The notes under the pieces were generated by a model that was not told where the DNA came from, did no database searches, and worked only from the letters and a program-made list of their open reading frames with translations. The position numbers and the translations under genes are program-made. Of a stretch of DNA of 64,000 bases, positions 60,546-64,000 are shown one piece after another. The DNA lies in the NCBI GenBank assembly GCA_029261165.1, contig JAJDBV010000005.1, forward strand, positions 1 through 64,000. Direction: 5' to 3'. This DNA comes from Nitrospirota bacterium. Its GTDB lineage: Bacteria > Nitrospirota > Nitrospiria > SBBL01 > JAADHI01. Every line of letters starts with the position of its first letter. Within the stretch, counting starts at the first letter, position 1.

Positions 60546-61121
60546 ATGTTTGTAAAACTATTGGTTTCGGGTTTGCTGTTGATTTTCATGACGACATTAA
60601 GCTGGGCGGGAACGATTTCCGGATCTGTAACCGCATTCGGAAAGGGCAAGAAAAATGCCGCTGTTCATCTTGTGGGGGTAAAGGGAAGCGTTTCCCCACC
60701 TAAAAAGCATGCAACAATGGTTCAAAAGAACCAAAAGTATATCCCCCGAGTCTTACCGGTCGTTAAGGGCACGACTGTCGATTTCCCAAATAAAGATACC
60801 GTGTTTCACAATGCATTTTCTCTCACTCCCAACGCCACCTTTGATTTAGGGACCTATGGACCGGGGAAAAACCCGAATGCCAATTTCGCTGCTGCAGGGA
60901 ATGTAGACATATTCTGTAATATGCACGAGCAGATGCGCGGCATCATCCTTGTGCTGGATCATCCCTATTTCGACTTGACCAGCAAGAAAGGGAAATTCGA
61001 GATTAAGGATGTTCCGGCGGGAACCTACAAAATACGTGCATGGGTTAACCCGGATAAATCAAAAGAGATGGAGGTTATCGTTGCCGCTTCAGGGACAGTT
61101 ACGGTCGATTTTGGTCTCTAG
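60546..61121 (+). CDS. Two-domain cupredoxin protein
   Basis: The 191-residue protein has a signal peptide (cleavage near 'SWAG', about residue 21) and a cupredoxin domain of the type found in methylamine-utilisation-like proteins. The copper ligands are clear: His88 ('TVFHNAFS'), Cys124, His127 and Met130 in 'IFCNMHEQMRG' (C-X2-H-X2-M). The last 45 residues look like a small carboxypeptidase-regulatory-like beta domain ('GKFEIKDVPAGTYKIRAWV'). It precedes the second chemoreceptor by 71 bases and may be cotranscribed with it. The role is probably periplasmic electron transfer or copper-based redox sensing. Confidence 0.85.
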   Translation: MFVKLLVSGLLLIFMTTLSWAGTISGSVTAFGKGKKNAAVHLVGVKGSVSPPKKHATMVQKNQKYIPRVLPVVKGTTVDFPNKDTVFHNAFSLTPNATFDLGTYGPGKNPNANFAAAGNVDIFCNMHEQMRGIILVLDHPYFDLTSKKGKFEIKDVPAGTYKIRAWVNPDKSKEMEVIVAASGTVTVDFGL

Positions 61122-61192
61122 AGGGGTCGCTAATCATAGCATGATCTTTCTTTTCCCATTTTTGTTGATTAAACTAATTTTAAAGGGACAGG

Positions 61193-63451
61193 ATGAACCT
61201 GAGTTTGAAAAAGTTTACTTCCAGTCTGAGTTTGGGTCGAAGAATCCTAATATCAAGCGTGGTATTGATGCTGGTCTCCATAATGACCACGGTTTTACTG
61301 GTCAACTCATCTGTCAGGGGTGAAGTAGAGGAAGACCTTCTTCTTGACCTGGAGCAGGCCCAAACGATCTTCATGTCTTTCCTTTCCTCACAGGGAAAAG
61401 AGTCGGCCTTGAAAAACCGCCTGCTCACCAAAATTTCTTTTGTCAGGGCACTGGTCATGGGGAAAAATCCTGATGCAATTCTCCAATTCGCACAAGATAC
61501 CCTTAAGAATACCGAAAGTGACCTCGTGATGTTTACGGACGGGGACGGGAGCACCCTAGCAAGGACGGATACGAAGGAGCATGGCGAAGACCTGTCCGGG
61601 TTTTTACCAGTGGGGAAGGCAATGCTGGGGAAGGAAGGTCATGGGCTTCTTAGTGGAAGCTCCGGAGTCTATCAGATTAATACACTTCCCATTAAGGCAG
61701 GCCCGACAATCCAGGGAACAATATCTTTGGGAAATAAAATTGACGATCCCTATGTCAGTAAGATTTCAGATATGGCCCAGAGTAAGATCTCCTTCATATC
61801 CAAGGGCAGTGTGGTTGCTTCCGTTTGGGGGCAAAAGGAACGGACGGATTTAATGAAAATCATGGCGGGCATGAAGGATGTTGTTCAGAAAACGACTCAT
61901 AGCGGAACGCCTAGCGCGCCTTTCGAGATGAAAATTGGATCTGAAACATTCACCTCCGTATTTCTCCCTGTTCAGGAAGACGCCCAGGAATCTGCTGGGA
62001 TCTACTTGATTCAAATCTCCAAAGATAAGGCGATGATTATCCGAGACAACATCTATCAGCTTATGTTGATTATTGGTTTGGTCTCTATCCTGATTGCTGT
62101 TGCCGTTAGTATGGTTGTTGCCAAGCAGATCTCACGCCCAATTACAGTTCTGGTAGGAGTGTCGAATGCGGTCTCGAAAGGGGATCTTTCAGTGTCCGGG
62201 CAGGTTGAGCAGATGGTCCTGGAAAGGGGTGATGAAGTCGGGGTACTGGCAAATAGTTTTTCCAAAATGATCTCAGGTATGAAGAAAGAGGAAGCCCGGA
62301 AGGTTCAAATGGCGCGTGTATCGGCAATGGTTGAAAATGCATCTGACAACCTTATCTTTGTTGACAATGATATGATATTGACTTACATGAATCCGGCAGC
62401 ACAAAATAGTTTTCACAAGATCGCGCACCTTCTTTCTGCCTCCGTTGAGTCCATGCTTGGAAGACCATTTTCCCTATTTCTAGAAGATGATGATGCGAAG
62501 AGGCATTTGGATACGAACCTTAATGACGGTCCACATAATTCTAAAGTTACTCTGGGTGATGAAATCCTATATATAACCACGACCCCGATCTTTGACCACA
62601 AACAAGAAAGGATCGGAACAATGACGAATTGGAAAATAATTACGAAACAAATACGGATGGAAACGTCATTAAGCGAGGCCACTGTTTCCGTCACTTCTGC
62701 ATCAGAAGGGCTCCTCAATTCAAGTCAAGAAATGCGAAAAAATGCAGAAGTGACTTCATCTCAGGCAAAGCTTGTCGCTGAAATTAGTGACAAAGCGAAC
62801 ATGAGTGTGCAGGCCATCTCGGAGTCCACCAAAGAGATGTCGACCACCGTCGAAGAAATCTCGAGAAATGTCCAGGAGGTAAATCATATTTCAGGGCAAG
62901 CAGTCGACATGTCCCTATCAATGAACGAAACCATTAGAAGACTTGATACATCTAGCGTGAAAATTGGAAAGATTATCACGCTAATTAGCACCATCGCTAA
63001 AAAAACAGACTTGCTGGCGCTTAACGCAACGATTGAGGCGGCCCGCGCCGGTGACGTTGGAAAAGGTTTTGCCGTCGTTGCAAGCGAAGTGAAGGATTTG
63101 GCAAAGGGAACAAGTGTGGCAACCGATGAAATTCGTATACAGATCAAAGAGATACAATCCAATACAAAGGAGGCTGTAACTGCAATCAATCAAATTTCCG
63201 AGATCATAAACCGTAACAATGAGATTACGACATCAATCGCGGGAGCGGTAGAGGAACAGTCCGTAACGACAAGAGAGATTAGTACGAATATGTCTACTGC
63301 GGCAGTAGGAACCGAAAAGGTCGTTTCTGAAATCCAGAAAATTCTTGCTGCCTCTGAAAATACTCTCAAAGAGGCGGAAAGTGTTGGAAACGAATCATAC
63401 GGTCTCACCAAAATGGCAGAGGAACTCACAAGTTTATCGGAAAAAGTATAG
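61193..63451 (+). CDS. Methyl-accepting chemotaxis protein with a PAS insertion
   Basis: The 752-residue receptor opens '[20 protein letters not shown]' and closely parallels the receptor at 57846 through the periplasmic sensor and HAMP. A PAS domain (about 375-480, '[21 protein letters not shown]') is inserted before the signalling domain ('[21 protein letters not shown]'). Receptors with PAS after HAMP often sense cytoplasmic redox or energy state, like Aer. The pair therefore shares an external input but differs in internal sensing. It may be transcribed with the cupredoxin gene upstream. Confidence 0.9.
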   Translation: MNLSLKKFTSSLSLGRRILISSVVLMLVSIMTTVLLVNSSVRGEVEEDLLLDLEQAQTIFMSFLSSQGKESALKNRLLTKISFVRALVMGKNPDAILQFAQDTLKNTESDLVMFTDGDGSTLARTDTKEHGEDLSGFLPVGKAMLGKEGHGLLSGSSGVYQINTLPIKAGPTIQGTISLGNKIDDPYVSKISDMAQSKISFISKGSVVASVWGQKERTDLMKIMAGMKDVVQKTTHSGTPSAPFEMKIGSETFTSVFLPVQEDAQESAGIYLIQISKDKAMIIRDNIYQLMLIIGLVSILIAVAVSMVVAKQISRPITVLVGVSNAVSKGDLSVSGQVEQMVLERGDEVGVLANSFSKMISGMKKEEARKVQMARVSAMVENASDNLIFVDNDMILTYMNPAAQNSFHKIAHLLSASVESMLGRPFSLFLEDDDAKRHLDTNLNDGPHNSKVTLGDEILYITTTPIFDHKQERIGTMTNWKIITKQIRMETSLSEATVSVTSASEGLLNSSQEMRKNAEVTSSQAKLVAEISDKANMSVQAISESTKEMSTTVEEISRNVQEVNHISGQAVDMSLSMNETIRRLDTSSVKIGKIITLISTIAKKTDLLALNATIEAARAGDVGKGFAVVASEVKDLAKGTSVATDEIRIQIKEIQSNTKEAVTAINQISEIINRNNEITTSIAGAVEEQSVTTREISTNMSTAAVGTEKVVSEIQKILAASENTLKEAESVGNESYGLTKMAEELTSLSEKV

Positions 63452-63685
63452 CGTTCGGTGCATTCATGTTTACATTATAGAGAATATATAGAATCACTCC
63501 TTGGGTTCTGGACTTACAGTTGCTGTATTTCTAGAGTATAGAAATCTCTGAGCAACGTCTATTATGACGCAACGATCCTTTCTCAGGGGAAGTTTTGGTC
63601 CCATTTTTTGAGTTAATTCGAGGATTGGCTACGCCTTGCCGAGGAAAGAGCGGGAATGATATAATTCTCATTTTTGAGGCGAACC
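63452..63685. other. Intergenic stretch
   Basis: About 230 bases without a visible gene or clear terminator; AT-rich first half. Confidence 0.4.
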
Positions 63686-64000
63686 ATGTCTTCCAGGCTC
63701 AGCAGGTTTTTGACCGTATCGGGATGGGTCCTTCTCTCGGTCGGGAGTATCCGTTTTTATCGGGTGCTTCGTGGCCACGCGGAAGATCCCAAATTTGCAC
63801 CCCACCTCCTGGTGACGCTCCTGTCTTTGTGGATCGCGTCATCTATCCTCCGCGTCGGTCTGCGAAAAAAAGAGTTGAGCAAAAGAGTCGCCATTACACT
63901 GATCCGTTCCGGCTCCATCCTCCTGATGATCTGGAGCTACCGCTTTTTCCTCTCGATAAAAACGATGTCGCAGACTGGCAGCTCTTTCCTTCTCTATCTG
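63686..64000 (+). CDS. N-terminal part of an unidentified membrane protein
   Basis: An ATG at 63686 opens a frame of 105 codons without stop to the end of the window. It encodes 'MSSRLSRFLTVSGWVLLSVG', then helices near 40-57 ('LLVTLLSLWIASSILRVGL') and 72-88 ('LIRSGSILLMIWSYRFFLS') joined by a basic loop. It looks like the start of a multi-helix inner-membrane protein. No family recognised. Confidence 0.55.
   Translation, partial: MSSRLSRFLTVSGWVLLSVGSIRFYRVLRGHAEDPKFAPHLLVTLLSLWIASSILRVGLRKKELSKRVAITLIRSGSILLMIWSYRFFLSIKTMSQTGSSFLLYL

Overview
Organism. This is a Gram-negative bacterial chromosome segment. It carries outer-membrane beta-barrels, lipoproteins, periplasmic cytochromes and cupredoxins, and LspA. 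There is no rRNA gene, so the lineage cannot be fixed. The mix of c-type cytochromes, a Cyc2-like porin-cytochrome, cupredoxins, ApbE, dense two-component signalling and chemoreceptors would fit an environmental, possibly chemolithotrophic bacterium such as a Nitrospirota or deltaproteobacterial relative. That is inference only.

Layout. 1-1.7 kb: tail of a transposase and a LolA-like protein. 1.8-14.2 kb: a tRNA-Gln gene followed by a 12.3 kb block bounded by a 54-bp exact repeat of the tRNA 3' half. This looks like an integrated island. It holds an HD-GYP protein, a five-gene signalling operon (DUF2231 protein, OmpR-type regulator, two kinases, Rcp1-type regulator), a porin, a deleted IS6 element and a large hybrid kinase, but no integrase. 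14.2-19.2 kb, minus strand: a Mo-cofactor oxidoreductase with a SUMF1-like partner, a FolX-FolK fusion, and an ABC-2 exporter.

19.6-36.3 kb: the most striking region. A c-di-GMP-I (GEMM) riboswitch with an overlapping terminator precedes about 17 closely packed plus-strand genes: a triheme HzsA-related lipoprotein, a CX4CH cytochrome, two outer-membrane barrels, a TlpA thioredoxin, DUF4266, DUF3570, ApbE, a coiled-coil periplasmic protein, three TPR proteins, a small secreted protein, ExbB, two ExbD and an AgmX/TonB-like protein. This reads as one envelope machine that couples redox proteins to a proton-motive-force-driven trans-envelope motor under c-di-GMP control.

36.4-41.7 kb: a LemA/TPM pair, then small toxin-antitoxin-like modules and repeats. 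41.8-55.8 kb: housekeeping genes (TPMT-like methyltransferase, LeuCD, MagIII-like glycosylase, CutA, Fic, tRNA-His, CCA-adding enzyme, IleS, LspA, RluD, Nth, ferredoxin, IlvE, an XRE regulator with a 20-bp palindrome upstream), interrupted by MITE-like repeats. 56.3-63.5 kb: a Cyc2-like porin-cytochrome, two paralogous chemoreceptors and two cupredoxins. Two promoters here look like sigma-28 (flagellar) promoters, which suggests that copper redox proteins are regulated together with chemotaxis. The window ends inside an unidentified membrane protein.
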